A stretch of 38,944 bases of DNA from Opitutia bacterium (GTDB taxonomy: Bacteria > Verrucomicrobiota > Verrucomicrobiia > Opitutales > Opitutaceae): NCBI GenBank assembly GCA_947475065.1, contig CANJLB010000029.1, positions 1-38,944 of the forward strand. The letters run 5' to 3'. The position numbers were made by a program, and so were the translations under genes. The stretch's first letter is position 1; each line of letters opens with the position of its first letter. Below are positions 1 through 8,018 of this stretch, one piece after another. The notes below the pieces were generated by a model. It was not told the DNA's origin. It did not search any database and saw only the letters and a list, made by a program, of their open reading frames with translations.

Positions 1-155
1 AGCGGCCGGCCCACACCCGCCGGTTGGTAGTGCGGCGCCACCACCGCCGCCAGCTCGGCCCACGGCACCACCCGGTTCATTTCGTCGAGAAACTGGTCCG
101 CACGTGTTCGTTTCGTCAGGCAACCGAGCGAGAGGAAGGTGATTTGTTCGCTCAT
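1..155 (-). CDS. IS5-type transposase, N-terminal part (cut by window edge)
   Basis: Read on the minus strand from an ATG at 155, the first 51 codons begin MSEQITFLSLGCLTKRTR and continue through FLDEMNRVVPWAEL to PHYQPAGVGRP. This is the usual N-terminal region of IS5-family (IS1182/IS5 type) DDE transposases, which have a short leader, a VVPW..L core and an HYP..G.GRPP segment. The catalytic DDE residues lie beyond base 1, so integrity cannot be judged. The family mobilises its own insertion sequence by cut-and-paste. Upstream of the start (156-250) are short tandem repeats that may belong to the element end. Family assignment is by pattern recall only. Confidence 0.75.
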   Translation of the reverse strand, partial: MSEQITFLSLGCLTKRTRADQFLDEMNRVVPWAELAAVVAPHYQPAGVGRP

Positions 156-217
156 TGCTACTGTTACCCTATGGCTGCTAATATGTTCCCTGATTTATTT
201 GGGTTTTTCAGAGGCTC

Positions 218-247
218 CTTACCTTGACTTACCTTGACTTACCTTGA
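218..247. repeat. Three tandem 10-bp repeats (cttaccttga)
   Basis: The decamer cttaccttga occurs three times without a gap at 218-227, 228-237 and 238-247. The array lies about 60 bp upstream of the transposase start. It may be part of the insertion-sequence end or of its target, but no terminal inverted repeat could be delimited. Confidence 0.8.
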
Positions 248-451
248 GTGGGCTTGAGTCACCCAATTTGGCCTATTTCGCCCTGCGCCAATTTGACCCG
301 TCTGCAAAAAACCTCCGGCCGAACACCGGGCTTATACCAACAGGACGGCAACTAGTCCCGCTAACCTTTTTTCAGCCTGCGACCGGGAAGGGAAAAATCA
401 AGCTCAAAACTTCTGTCGCCAGAAAGATTATCCAAGGCAAACTTGTTTGCT

Positions 452-522
452 GCAGGGGCGCAGTCTTGCTGCGCCCGCTTGGATGAAATTTGCAAAAGGG
501 CGCAGCAAGACTGCGCCCCTAC
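452..522. repeat. REP-like hairpin pair (BIME-like) 1
   Basis: Two inverted copies of one imperfect palindrome face each other. The left copy (452-476) is GCAGG followed by GGCGCAG-tctt-CTGCGCC. The right copy (497-522) is its reverse complement and ends CCCCTAC, so its foot reads GTAGG on the minus strand. The same sequence recurs inside mnmE at 25652. A GTAG-type tetranucleotide at the foot of a short hairpin, arranged as inverted pairs, is the classic layout of REP/BIME elements mobilised by RAYT transposases. Confidence 0.8.
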
Positions 523-721
523 GTGGCCGTCCTGCCATAGGCGGAATGAGGATATCCAGCCGGCCTTTGTTTTGCTCCCCGTAAGTTTGGCGGCCCTGTG
601 GCCTTGACAGGGGCGGACGGTCAACCTGTCATCGAGCCTTGGCCGGAAATATCTGGGGAACCCTTTGCCGCCCCCTGTGTCCATCGGCGCTCCCCCCCTT
701 AACTCACAAATCCCCTCCTCC

Positions 722-1324
722 ATGTCCCTCCCCCCCTCCCGCCTCCTCCTGCTTGCAGCCGTCGCCGGTTCCGTGCTCTCCCTCTCCGCCCAGCCGGCCG
801 CACCGGCCTCTGCGCCCGTGCCCGCCGGAGCCGTCGCGCCGATCCCCGCGCCCCGCGCCCGCGTCAGCCCGCATGAGACCATTCGCGCGGTGGTGGACGG
901 CAAAAGCGTCGTGGTCGTGTATGGCCGGCCTTACTCGAAGGCTCCCCGCGGCAACGAAATTCGCAAGATCTGGGGCGTGACGGTTCCTTACAACGAAGTC
1001 TGGCGCCTTGGCTCCGACGAGGCGACCTTGCTCATCACCGAGGCCGCCTTGGACTTTGGTGGCACGACCGTTCCGGCGGGTGCTTATTCCCTTCATATGC
1101 TGCCGGTCGAGAACGGAACATCGAAGCTAATCATCAACAAGCATATCGGCCAGTGGGGCATCCCTTACACCCAAGCGGCCGAAGAGCTCGCACGCGTTGA
1201 CCTTAGCAAGGCTCCCCTCAGTTCGCCGCTGGATCAGCTGACCTTGGCCTTGGATGCAAACGGCACGCTCCGCATTCAATGGGAGAACCTTCAGTTTTCA
1301 GCCAAATTCAGCGTTAAGAAATAA
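722..1324 (+). CDS. DUF2911 family secreted protein
   Basis: 200 residues. An N-terminal signal peptide (SLPPSRLLLLAAVAGSVLSLSA, then an Ala/Pro-rich linker) precedes one DUF2911 domain. Family hallmarks are visible in order: SPHETIRAVVDGKSVVVVYGRP, IRKIWG, VPYNEVWRLGSDEATLL, and PAGAYSLHMLP. DUF2911 proteins are predicted exported beta-sandwich proteins of unknown function, common in Bacteroidota and Verrucomicrobiota. The ATG at 722 was chosen over one at 665 because it starts directly at the signal peptide. The stop is 19 bp before the PIG-L gene start, so the two are probably co-transcribed. The second half is less GC-rich than the first. Confidence 0.85.
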   Translation: MSLPPSRLLLLAAVAGSVLSLSAQPAAPASAPVPAGAVAPIPAPRARVSPHETIRAVVDGKSVVVVYGRPYSKAPRGNEIRKIWGVTVPYNEVWRLGSDEATLLITEAALDFGGTTVPAGAYSLHMLPVENGTSKLIINKHIGQWGIPYTQAAEELARVDLSKAPLSSPLDQLTLALDANGTLRIQWENLQFSAKFSVKK

Positions 1325-1343
1325 CGCGCACCGCCCACCCACC

Positions 1344-3953
1344 ATGTGCGCCCGCGCGCTACCCCTTGCGGCCGCCGGTGCTTTTGCGATGGCGGCCTTT
1401 ACCGTAACTGGCGCCCGCGCGGCTGGTGCCGCGCCAGCGGCTCCCGTGCCCGTCACCGGCGCGGCAATTTTGCAGGAGCTGCGCGAGTTCCGCACCTTCG
1501 GCACAGTGCTCATGGTCGCCGCCCACCCTGACGACGAGAACCGCGCGCTGCTCGCCTTCCTCTCAAAAAGCCGCGACTTCCGCACCGGCTACCTCTCTAT
1601 CAACCGCGGCGACGGCGGGCAGAACGAGATCGGCCCCGAGTTCGACGCCAAGCTCGGCGTCATCCGCACGCAGGAGCTGCTCGCCGGCCGCCGCCTCGAC
1701 GGCGCGCGGCAATTTTTCACCCGCGCGATTGACTTCGGCTACTCCAAGAGCCTCGACGAGACGCTCCGCATCTGGGACCATCAGGCCGTGCTCGGCGATG
1801 TCGTGCGCGTCATCCGCACTTTCCGGCCCGACGTGATCGTCACGGTCTTTTCCCCCGTGCCGGGCAACACCCACGGGCACCATACCGCCTCGGCCTACCT
1901 GGCCCGCGAAGCGTTCAAGCTCGCCGGCGACCCCAAAGCCTATCCCGAGCAGCTCGCCGAAGGGCTGACGCCGTGGCAGCCGGTTCGCATCGTCCAGAAC
2001 GGCGGCAACGGCCTCACCATCTCCGGCGGCAACACCGACCCGGCGACCGGCGAGACCGTGCAGGCCATCGCCAACCGCACCAGCGCGCAGCACAAGACGC
2101 AGGGTTTCGGCGGCGGTGGTGGTGGCGGGCGCGGCGGCGGCGCGGGCGGAAACAATTTCTCCGCCGGCTTCAACCTGCTCGACGGCACGCCCGGCACGGG
2201 CCTGATGGACGGCGTGGACACGACCTGGGCGCGCATCCCCAACGGTGGCGCGGAGATCGCCAAGCTCGCCGACGAGCTCATCGCCAACTTCAAACCTGAC
2301 GCCCCCGATGCCAGCGTCCTGGCCATCCTTGCGCTGCGCGCGAAGCTCACGGCGCTCAGAACTGCCACGCGCACACGACCCGAAGATCCGGTCTTGCTTG
2401 AGAAATACACTCTGTTTGACCGCATTCTCCAGCATTGCCTTGGGCTGGTTTTGGAAACCACGACATCAACCGCCGAAATCACGCACAACGAGCAGATCAG
2501 CATTCATTACCGTGCGACCGTGCATACGGCGGTTCTGGTATCATGGTTACGGTTCGCAGCAGAGCGTCCCATCCCTCCGGTTGGTGTCTACAATGACTCG
2601 GATCGCGTGATGCGTTTTGGATCGGGCAGCTCTTTTCCCATGATGAGTTCTGGCTCCAACAGGACGCTAGCGGAAGGACACCCTAGCGAAGGCCAAATCA
2701 CAGAAAATGTGGAAATGCTATCACCTAACCACCCGCTCACCCAGCCCTATTGGCTGAGAGAAGAGCCGACCGCAGGGATTTTCCGGGTTTCAGCGGCAGA
2801 TGCAAAGTTGATTGGCCAACCGGAAAATCGGCCATTGTTCGAGCTCCAGTATAGTTTCAGCGTAGGCGGGCAAAATTTGATCCTGTTTGATGAAGTGCGC
2901 GCGTCCGACGGTTCTGGACGGCCATCACGCTCGGTCGCCATGATCTCGCCGGTGGCGCTGAAATTCGGCTCGGGCGTCGCGTTGTTCACGCCGGGCGCGA
3001 AGAAAACCGTCGAGGTCGAGATCTCATCCGCACGCGCCAACGCCACCGGCACATTGCGCCTTGAGTCGCCCGCCGGCTGGGCGGTCACGCCTGCCGGCCA
3101 ACCGTTCAAGCTCGCGCAGGCCGGCGAGAAAACCAAAGTCGCGTTCACCGTCACCGCGCCTGCGTCGGCGGCGTCCGGCAGTTTCCTCGCCGTCGCCGAG
3201 ATGAGCGATGGCACGCGTTACAGCAATGGCCGCGAGGAGATCCGTTACGACCACATCCCGCCGCAGCTTTTGCAGTCGCCCGCGCGGCTGAAGGTCGTCG
3301 CCACCGACTTCGCCGTGCGCGGCAAGAACGTCGGCTACCTGCCTGGAGCGGGTGACGCCACCGCCGAGGCCCTTGCGCAGCTCGGCTACAATGTCACCAC
3401 CCTCACCGGCGCGGACCTCACGCCGGAAAAGCTGCGTGACCTCGACGCCGTCGTCATCGGCGTGCGCGCGTTCAACGAGCGCACCGACTTTGCGGCCAAC
3501 CTGCCCGGCCTGCTCGCCTACGCCGAGGCCGGCGGCACCGTCATCGCGCAATACAACCGCCCCAACGGCCTGAACACCCCGCAGCTCGGCCCCTACCCGC
3601 TCTCCATCGCGGGCCAGGCCCCGCCGCTGCGCGTGACCGACGAGAATGCCCCCGTCACCTTCCTCCTCCCTGACCATCCCGCGCTCAACGTGCCGAACAA
3701 AATCACGCCCGCCGACTTTGCCGGCTGGGTGCAGGAGCGCGGCGCGTATTTTGCCAGCACATGGGACGAACGCTATGCCGCGCCGCTGGCGATGAGCGAC
3801 CCCGGCGAGACGCAGCCCAACAGCAGCCTGCTGATCGCGAAGCACGGCCAGGGTTATTACGTCTACACCAGCCTGGCGTTTTTCCGCCAGCTCCCTGCCG
3901 GCGTGCCGGGGGCCTACCGGCTGTTCGCCAACCTCGTCTCGCTCGGCAAATGA
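1344..3953 (+). CDS. Secreted PIG-L deacetylase fused to NEW3-like and amidotransferase-like domains
   Basis: 869 residues. A signal peptide (1-28) is followed by a PIG-L/LmbE domain with AHPDDEN at 60-66, NRGDGGQNEIG at 88-98 and HGHHTAS near 177-183, the metal-binding pattern of N-acetylglucosamine-type deacetylases. A glycine-rich linker follows at about 258-275. Later come a segment like an alpha-galactosidase-associated NEW3 domain (TLRLESPAGWAVTP... at roughly 555-620) and a C-terminal class-I-amidotransferase-like (ThuA-type) fold with LDAVVIGVRAFNER and AGGTVIAQYN. The likely role is removal of acetyl or other acyl groups from an extracytoplasmic sugar; the substrate is unknown. The start was placed at the signal peptide rather than at an in-frame codon at 1254 inside the DUF2911 gene. 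Bases 2350-2930 are noticeably less GC-rich than the rest. Confidence 0.85.
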   Translation: MCARALPLAAAGAFAMAAFTVTGARAAGAAPAAPVPVTGAAILQELREFRTFGTVLMVAAHPDDENRALLAFLSKSRDFRTGYLSINRGDGGQNEIGPEFDAKLGVIRTQELLAGRRLDGARQFFTRAIDFGYSKSLDETLRIWDHQAVLGDVVRVIRTFRPDVIVTVFSPVPGNTHGHHTASAYLAREAFKLAGDPKAYPEQLAEGLTPWQPVRIVQNGGNGLTISGGNTDPATGETVQAIANRTSAQHKTQGFGGGGGGGRGGGAGGNNFSAGFNLLDGTPGTGLMDGVDTTWARIPNGGAEIAKLADELIANFKPDAPDASVLAILALRAKLTALRTATRTRPEDPVLLEKYTLFDRILQHCLGLVLETTTSTAEITHNEQISIHYRATVHTAVLVSWLRFAAERPIPPVGVYNDSDRVMRFGSGSSFPMMSSGSNRTLAEGHPSEGQITENVEMLSPNHPLTQPYWLREEPTAGIFRVSAADAKLIGQPENRPLFELQYSFSVGGQNLILFDEVRASDGSGRPSRSVAMISPVALKFGSGVALFTPGAKKTVEVEISSARANATGTLRLESPAGWAVTPAGQPFKLAQAGEKTKVAFTVTAPASAASGSFLAVAEMSDGTRYSNGREEIRYDHIPPQLLQSPARLKVVATDFAVRGKNVGYLPGAGDATAEALAQLGYNVTTLTGADLTPEKLRDLDAVVIGVRAFNERTDFAANLPGLLAYAEAGGTVIAQYNRPNGLNTPQLGPYPLSIAGQAPPLRVTDENAPVTFLLPDHPALNVPNKITPADFAGWVQERGAYFASTWDERYAAPLAMSDPGETQPNSSLLIAKHGQGYYVYTSLAFFRQLPAGVPGAYRLFANLVSLGK

Positions 3954-3970
3954 ATCCCGCTGAACCAAAG

Positions 3971-4068
3971 GTAGGGCGGGGCCGCTGGCCCCGCCGTAAA
4001 TATCCCCCGGCCTCCCAGCCTGCGACCTGTTCGCCCACACTGCGGCGCGGCCAGCGGCCACGCCCTAC
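3971..4068. repeat. REP-like hairpin pair (BIME-like) 2
   Basis: The left copy at 3971-3995 is GTAGG followed by GCGGGGCC-gct-GGCCCCGCC. The inverted copy at 4044-4068 ends CACGCCCTAC, so it carries the same GTAG foot on the other strand. About 48 bp separate the two. The pair fills the space between the PIG-L stop and the small membrane gene at 4072. Confidence 0.85.
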
Positions 4069-4071
4069 CCC

Positions 4072-4230
4072 ATGAGCCAGCCGCCCCAGCCGCCGACACC
4101 GCCGTCGTCCGATGACAGCTCCCCCGGCGTGCCGGGCTTCCGCACCTGGCGCGGGGTCTATTGGTTCGTGTTTGCCAGCTTCGTGGGCGTGGTCGCCGCG
4201 CTCACGATTTTTTCCCGAATGCTCGCATGA
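4072..4230 (+). CDS. 52-residue single-span membrane protein coupled to the symporter
   Basis: A short gene with a proline-rich cytoplasmic head (MSQPPQPPTPPSSDD), a WRGVYWFVFASF motif and one hydrophobic helix at about residues 29-50. Its stop codon overlaps the symporter start in an ATGA arrangement (ATG at 4227, TGA at 4228-4230), which strongly suggests translational coupling. Some sodium:solute symporters have small partner subunits (for example the DUF4212 and YhdT/PanF pairs), so this may be an accessory subunit or assembly factor. It does not visibly match either family. No close Shine-Dalgarno is seen, and the gene begins 3 bp after a REP-like element. Confidence 0.7.
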   Translation: MSQPPQPPTPPSSDDSSPGVPGFRTWRGVYWFVFASFVGVVAALTIFSRMLA

Positions 4231-5945
4231 ACCCGCTCGACTGGCTCGTGCTGCTCGGGACGATGGTGGGCATCGCGGCCTACGGCACGTGGCACACGCG
4301 CCACACCGACCACCTCGACACCTATCTCAAAGGCGACGGCACCACCCGCTGGGGCACCATCGGCCTGTCGGTCATGGCCACCCAGGCGAGCGCCATCACC
4401 TTTCTCTCGACGCCGGGACAGGGTTTCGAGAGCGGGCTGGGGTTTGTGCAAAATTATTTCGGGCTGCCGCTCGCGCTCATCATCATCTGCGTCGTCTTTC
4501 TCCCGATCTACCGGCGGCTCGGTGTCTATACCGCCTACGAATACCTCGGGCAGCGTTTTGATCAAAAAACCCGGCTGCTCGGCGCGGGCCTGTTTCTCCT
4601 CCAGCGCGGCCTCGGCGCGGGCATCACCATCTATGCGCCCGCCATCATCCTCTCCACCGTGCTCGGCTGGCCGCTCAATCCCACCATCGTCTGCACCGGA
4701 CTGCTCGTCATCATCTACACCGTCACCGGCGGCAGCGCGGCGGTGAGTCTCACGCAAAAATGGCAGATGGCCGTCATCTTTGGCGGCATGGTGACGGCGT
4801 TCGTCATCCTGCTTCTGCGCCTGCCCGCCGGCCTTGGCTTCAACGACGCCGCCCATCTCGCCGGCGCCCTCGACAAGATGCAGGCTGTGGATTTCTCGCT
4901 CGACCCGGCCAGGCGCTATACCCTCTGGACCGGCCTGCTCGGCGGCACGTTTCTGTCGCTCTCCTATTTCGGCACCGACCAGTCGCAGGTGCAGCGCTAC
5001 ATCGGCGGCGCGGCCCTGCGGGAAAGCCGGCTCGGGCTGATGTTCAATGCGCTGCTCAAGATCCCGATGCAGTTTTTCATCCTGTTGCTCGGGGTGCTGC
5101 TCTTCGTGTTCTACCAGTTCCAGCCGGCGCCGGTCTTCTACAACCGCGTCGAGTGGCGTCAGCACGCCGACGGTCCGGACGGCGCGGCGTTCCGCGCGCT
5201 GGAGGAAAAGCACGCCGCGTTGCACACGGCCAAGCAGGAAAAAATCTCCGCGTGGCTCGCCGCCCGTGCGCGCGGCGACGGCGCGGCCGAGGCCGCCGCC
5301 CGCCGTGATCTCACCACGGCCAACACCGCGACCGAGGCCGTCCGCAAAGAGGCCAGGGCCGCGCTCCTCGCCGCCGACCCCAAGGCCAACACCAAGGATT
5401 CCGACTATGTCTTTATCGGTTTCATCATGGCCCAGCTGCCCCACGGCGTGATCGGCCTGCTCATCGCCGTGATGATCGCCGCCGCCCTCGGCTCCAAGGC
5501 GGGCGAGCTCAACGCGCTCGGGGCCACCACCACCATTGACCTCTGGCGGCACTTCCGCCCGCTCGCCGTCCACGACGAGGGACGCAACGTCCGCGTCGCC
5601 AAATGGTTCACCGCGTTCTGGGGCCTGTTCGCCATCGGCTTCGCACTGTCCGCGACCTTCGCCGAAAACCTCATCGAGGCGGTCAACATCCTCGGTTCGA
5701 TTTTCTACGGCGTGGTGCTGGGAATGTTTCTTGTGGCTTTCTTTCTGAAGAAAATTGGTGGCACGGCGGTATTTTGGGCCGCGGTGGCGGCGCAGGCACT
5801 CGTGTTCGCCCTCTATGCCAGCCTCAGCATTAGCTATCTCTGGTATAACCTCATCGGCTGCGCCGCCTGCGTGCTGCTCGCGGCGGCGGTGCAAACCTTT
5901 CTTCCGCGAATCACGCGGATGGACGCGGATAACAATCCGGGATAA
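4227..5945 (+). CDS. Sodium:solute symporter (SSS family)
   Basis: 572 residues with 13 or so predicted membrane spans. It couples inward Na+ flow to uptake of an organic solute across the inner membrane. SSS features include the N-terminal span with TQASAITFLSTPGQGF (51-67), YEYLGQRF (104-111) and the signature SYFGTDQSQVQRYIGG (246-261). A charged, Ala-rich soluble insertion (about 302-392, probably helical) lies between two spans, as in several SSS members from Planctomycetota and Verrucomicrobiota. The start at 4227 is set by the ATGA overlap with the upstream small gene. The last codons (LPRITRMDADNNPG) fall inside one arm of a long inverted repeat, so the C-terminus may have been altered by repeat insertion. 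The substrate cannot be told; sugars or sialic-acid-like compounds are common for this group. Confidence 0.9.
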   Translation: MNPLDWLVLLGTMVGIAAYGTWHTRHTDHLDTYLKGDGTTRWGTIGLSVMATQASAITFLSTPGQGFESGLGFVQNYFGLPLALIIICVVFLPIYRRLGVYTAYEYLGQRFDQKTRLLGAGLFLLQRGLGAGITIYAPAIILSTVLGWPLNPTIVCTGLLVIIYTVTGGSAAVSLTQKWQMAVIFGGMVTAFVILLLRLPAGLGFNDAAHLAGALDKMQAVDFSLDPARRYTLWTGLLGGTFLSLSYFGTDQSQVQRYIGGAALRESRLGLMFNALLKIPMQFFILLLGVLLFVFYQFQPAPVFYNRVEWRQHADGPDGAAFRALEEKHAALHTAKQEKISAWLAARARGDGAAEAAARRDLTTANTATEAVRKEARAALLAADPKANTKDSDYVFIGFIMAQLPHGVIGLLIAVMIAAALGSKAGELNALGATTTIDLWRHFRPLAVHDEGRNVRVAKWFTAFWGLFAIGFALSATFAENLIEAVNILGSIFYGVVLGMFLVAFFLKKIGGTAVFWAAVAAQALVFALYASLSISYLWYNLIGCAACVLLAAAVQTFLPRITRMDADNNPG

Positions 5946-6020
5946 AATGCCATGATCCAGGCCTTTCCATCGGTTTTTGTTTTTTGGGCTTTCATCCGCG
6001 CCCATCCGCGCCATCCGCGG
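5906..6020. repeat. Inverted repeat with cgcggatgg units
   Basis: The left arm (5906-5932) holds cgcggatggacgcggat. The right arm (5993-6020) is close to its reverse complement, with repeated atccgcg units. About 60 bp separate the arms. The left arm overlaps the 3' end of the symporter gene. It may act as a transcript-end hairpin, but there is no T-tract after the right arm. Confidence 0.65.
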
Positions 6021-6034
6021 AAAATCTTTTCCTG

Positions 6035-6814
6035 ATGCCTTCCCCCGTCATCTGTTTCGGCCAGCAGCCGTGCGGATTTTTCCCGCGCCGGTTTCTTTTC
6101 GCCAAGTTTCAGACCGCGCGGAAGCTCCGGCGCGAGATCGGCGGAGAGATTGTTTTCTTTTTGCATGACAGCGACCATGATCCGCGCGAGACGCAGACGA
6201 CGCTGCGCCATCGCAAGACCGGCGAGCCGGCCACGCTGAACTTTGACTTCGAGAACAAGCTCCAGCGAAAATTCTCGCCGCTCTGCCTGAAACGCATCCC
6301 CGCCGGCTGGCGCGACCGCACCGCCCGCCAGCTCGGCGCCTATGTCGCGCCCGAGGCGGTCGCCGCGTTCAAGGCCGTCGTCGCCGCCAATGTGGCCGAC
6401 TTCTGCCTCGAGATGTACCGCCGCATGGGCCTGCTCGACGGCATCCGGGTCGTCCGCTCCGGCGACCCGGCGGTGCGCCGCGCCGCCTGCGACATCGCGG
6501 AGTGCTTTGTGGACGTGCCGCACGGCGGCGAAACCGTCCGCGCGCGGCTGCTCGGCGGCGGGCTCAGGCTCCACGAGGGCGGCGACGCCTACACAACGCT
6601 GCCCGCCGCCGCGTTCACCAAGGAGCAGGTCAGCCCGACGCGGGACTCGCGCCTGCGCTGGATGCAATCCGTGCTCCATTGTACCCACTACGTCTGCGGC
6701 GCGGGCGAACAGGCCTACCTGAACCAGGCCGACGCGCCCGACATCACGTTTGTCAGCCGCGACGCCATTGACCGTTCCGACGAGGCCTACACGGATTTTC
6801 CGGCGCATTCGTGA
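6035..6814 (+). CDS. Compact BshC-like protein (possible cysteine-adding enzyme)
   Basis: 259 residues, no signal peptide. The N-terminus has CFGQQPCGFFPRRFLFAK (7-24) followed by TARKLRREIGG and VFFLHDSDHDPRET (40-53). This parallels the GGQQ.GL..GP...K and VFW...EDHD..E core of BshC, the putative cysteine ligase of bacillithiol synthesis. Near the C-terminus CGAGEQAYLNQ (221-231) resembles the GGPGE.AY..Q of BshC. Usual BshC proteins are about 540 residues with a long C-terminal coiled coil, so this would be a half-length version. The next gene is a BshB-like deacetylase, which supports the idea. No BshA glycosyltransferase is in the window. The start at 6035 begins right after the repeat arm; the in-frame codon at 5984 lies within repeat sequence. 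Confidence 0.5.
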   Translation: MPSPVICFGQQPCGFFPRRFLFAKFQTARKLRREIGGEIVFFLHDSDHDPRETQTTLRHRKTGEPATLNFDFENKLQRKFSPLCLKRIPAGWRDRTARQLGAYVAPEAVAAFKAVVAANVADFCLEMYRRMGLLDGIRVVRSGDPAVRRAACDIAECFVDVPHGGETVRARLLGGGLRLHEGGDAYTTLPAAAFTKEQVSPTRDSRLRWMQSVLHCTHYVCGAGEQAYLNQADAPDITFVSRDAIDRSDEAYTDFPAHS

Positions 6815-6821
6815 CGAAAAG

Positions 6822-6887
6822 GCAGGGCGGGGCCGCTGGCCCCGCCGCAGATCGGAAAGTTCGGCGGGGCCGGCGGCCCCGCCCTGC
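6822..6887. repeat. REP-like hairpin pair (BIME-like) 3
   Basis: The left copy at 6822-6846 is GCAGG followed by GCGGGGCC-gct-GGCCCCGCC, nearly identical to the copy at 3971. The inverted copy at 6863-6887 has GCCGGCGGC in the loop and ends CCCTGC. Only 16 bp separate the two. The pair lies between the BshC-like and BshB-like genes. Confidence 0.85.
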
Positions 6888-6946
6888 CTCAGCCGCCGTC
6901 CTGAAATGTTTTGGCAACCGCGCCGGTTTCGCTTCGAGTTGCCCCC

Positions 6947-7669
6947 ATGCCTGCGACTGCCCCCGCCTCCCTCCTCGCGTTCGGCGCCCATCCCGACGAC
7001 ATCGAGTTCGGCTGCGGCGGCATCATTGCGCGCGAAACCAGCGCCGGCCGCCCGGCGCATCTCGTCGTCTGCTCGCGCGGCGAGGCCGGCACCAACGGCA
7101 CGCCCGCCCAGCGCACCCGCGAGGCGAAACGCGCCGCGCAGCTGCTCGGCGCGACCGTGGAGTTTCTCCGTCTCGACGGCGACGCGCAGCTCGAAATCCG
7201 CGCCGCCCACGCGCTCAGGCTCGCCGCCCTCATCCGCCGCGTGCGGCCCGCCTGCGTGCTCGCGCCGACGCTTGAGCAGAACCAGCACCCCGACCACTGG
7301 CGGCTCGGTGTGCTGGTGCGCGATGCCACGCGCCTTGCGCGTTACGGTGGCTTGAAGCCGCTGCTCCGCCTCAAGCCCCATGCCATCGGCCAGCTGTTTT
7401 TTTACGCCGTCTCCCCTGACGCCGAACCGCGTGACGCCACGCCCGTGCTCATTGATCTCTCCCCGCCTGAAACCGTCGCCGCCTGGACGGCCGCGATGGC
7501 CGCGCACGCCTCGCAGCTCCGGACGCGCGACTACGTCGGGTTTCAGCTCACCCGGGCGCGCGTCTGCGGCCAGCGCGCCGGCCTCGCCCATGCCCAGCCG
7601 CTCTGGCCCAACGATCCACTCGTCTTCGATTCCCTCGCCCCCCTCGACCGCGCCGCCCGCCGCTATTGA
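6947..7669 (+). CDS. BshB-like PIG-L family deacetylase
   Basis: 240 residues, cytoplasmic. The LmbE/PIG-L metal site is clear: GAHPDDIEFGCGG (13-25) and HPDH (114-117). The stretch SRGEAGTNGTPAQRTREAKRAAQLLGA (43-69) matches the pattern GE.GT.G....R..EA..AA..LG typical of bacillithiol-type GlcNAc-malate deacetylases (BshB1) and mycothiol MshB relatives. In that pathway the enzyme frees the glucosamine amine before cysteine is added, the step assigned to BshC. The ATG at 6947 was chosen because the AHPDD strand then begins at the normal distance from the start. It differs from the secreted PIG-L at 1344, which has a signal peptide and extra domains. A different N-acetyl sugar substrate is also possible. 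Confidence 0.8.
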   Translation: MPATAPASLLAFGAHPDDIEFGCGGIIARETSAGRPAHLVVCSRGEAGTNGTPAQRTREAKRAAQLLGATVEFLRLDGDAQLEIRAAHALRLAALIRRVRPACVLAPTLEQNQHPDHWRLGVLVRDATRLARYGGLKPLLRLKPHAIGQLFFYAVSPDAEPRDATPVLIDLSPPETVAAWTAAMAAHASQLRTRDYVGFQLTRARVCGQRAGLAHAQPLWPNDPLVFDSLAPLDRAARRY

Positions 7670-8018
7670 TCATCTGTGCCGCATCGAGGCAGGTTAGCAT
7701 GGTCCGCCCTTCTGTCATTCCGCGCTTCCGCTCCCTTAGCCCACGAACAGAAAATTTAAGCAGGTTACCGAGGCCAGCAGGCCGACATCAGCCAACCAAG
7801 AACGAAGCACCAACCCTCCGCTCCTCCGATTCCTGGCCTCCTGGCTTCCTGCTAAACAATTCAGCTCTTAGCTCTCGTCTCTCAGCTCTCAACTTTCCCT
7901 TGCTTCCGCGTTTCCGCGGTGCAAACAACGGCGCCCACACCGGGCTTGCGTCGCACCGTGGGCGGTTTCAGCTTCGGCCTCCGATTTCGTTTTCCCTCCA
8001 ACCCTTCCTCTCCTTCGC
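7670..8018. other. Non-coding mosaic upstream of recA
   Basis: No gene is seen. The stretch is patched from repeats found elsewhere in the window: the GGCC-hairpin repeat at 7758-7795, a block around 7820-7856 (tccgattcctgg, then ggcttcctgctaaa) that recurs inverted near 30033-30066, and agctctc-type short repeats at 7863-7895. The recA promoter must lie in the last 150 bases. No SOS box of the CTGT-N8-ACAG or GAAC-N4-GTTC type was recognised. Confidence 0.55.
7758..7795 (+). repeat. GGCC-hairpin interspersed repeat, copy 1
   Basis: The copy reads aagcaggttaccg, then AGGCCagcaGGCC, then gacatcagccaa. Other copies are at 25100-25129 (same strand), 30179-30208 and 30275-30310 (opposite strand), with a partial copy at 29994-30015. 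The central AGGCC...GGCC(T) forms a short hairpin. Confidence 0.85.

Larger units (their letters stand above)
156..721. other. Non-coding stretch between transposase and DUF2911 gene
   Basis: No convincing gene is seen. It holds the 10-bp tandem array (218-247), a cttataccaa decamer at 331-340 that recurs at 38618-38627 beside the other transposase, and the REP-like hairpin pair (452-522). From about 640 on, C-rich sequence leads to the next gene. Open frames here lack codon bias and recognisable protein content. Confidence 0.6.

Noticed and set aside
452-522. CRISPR repeats
   Set aside because: Only two inverted copies without spacers of constant length; no direct-repeat array is present anywhere in the window.
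4158-6014. A 618-codon open frame antisense to the symporter
   Set aside because: It is highly charged, lacks any domain pattern and mirrors the GC-rich codon bias of the sense gene. Similar antisense frames oppose recA, the antiporter and the PQQ gene.
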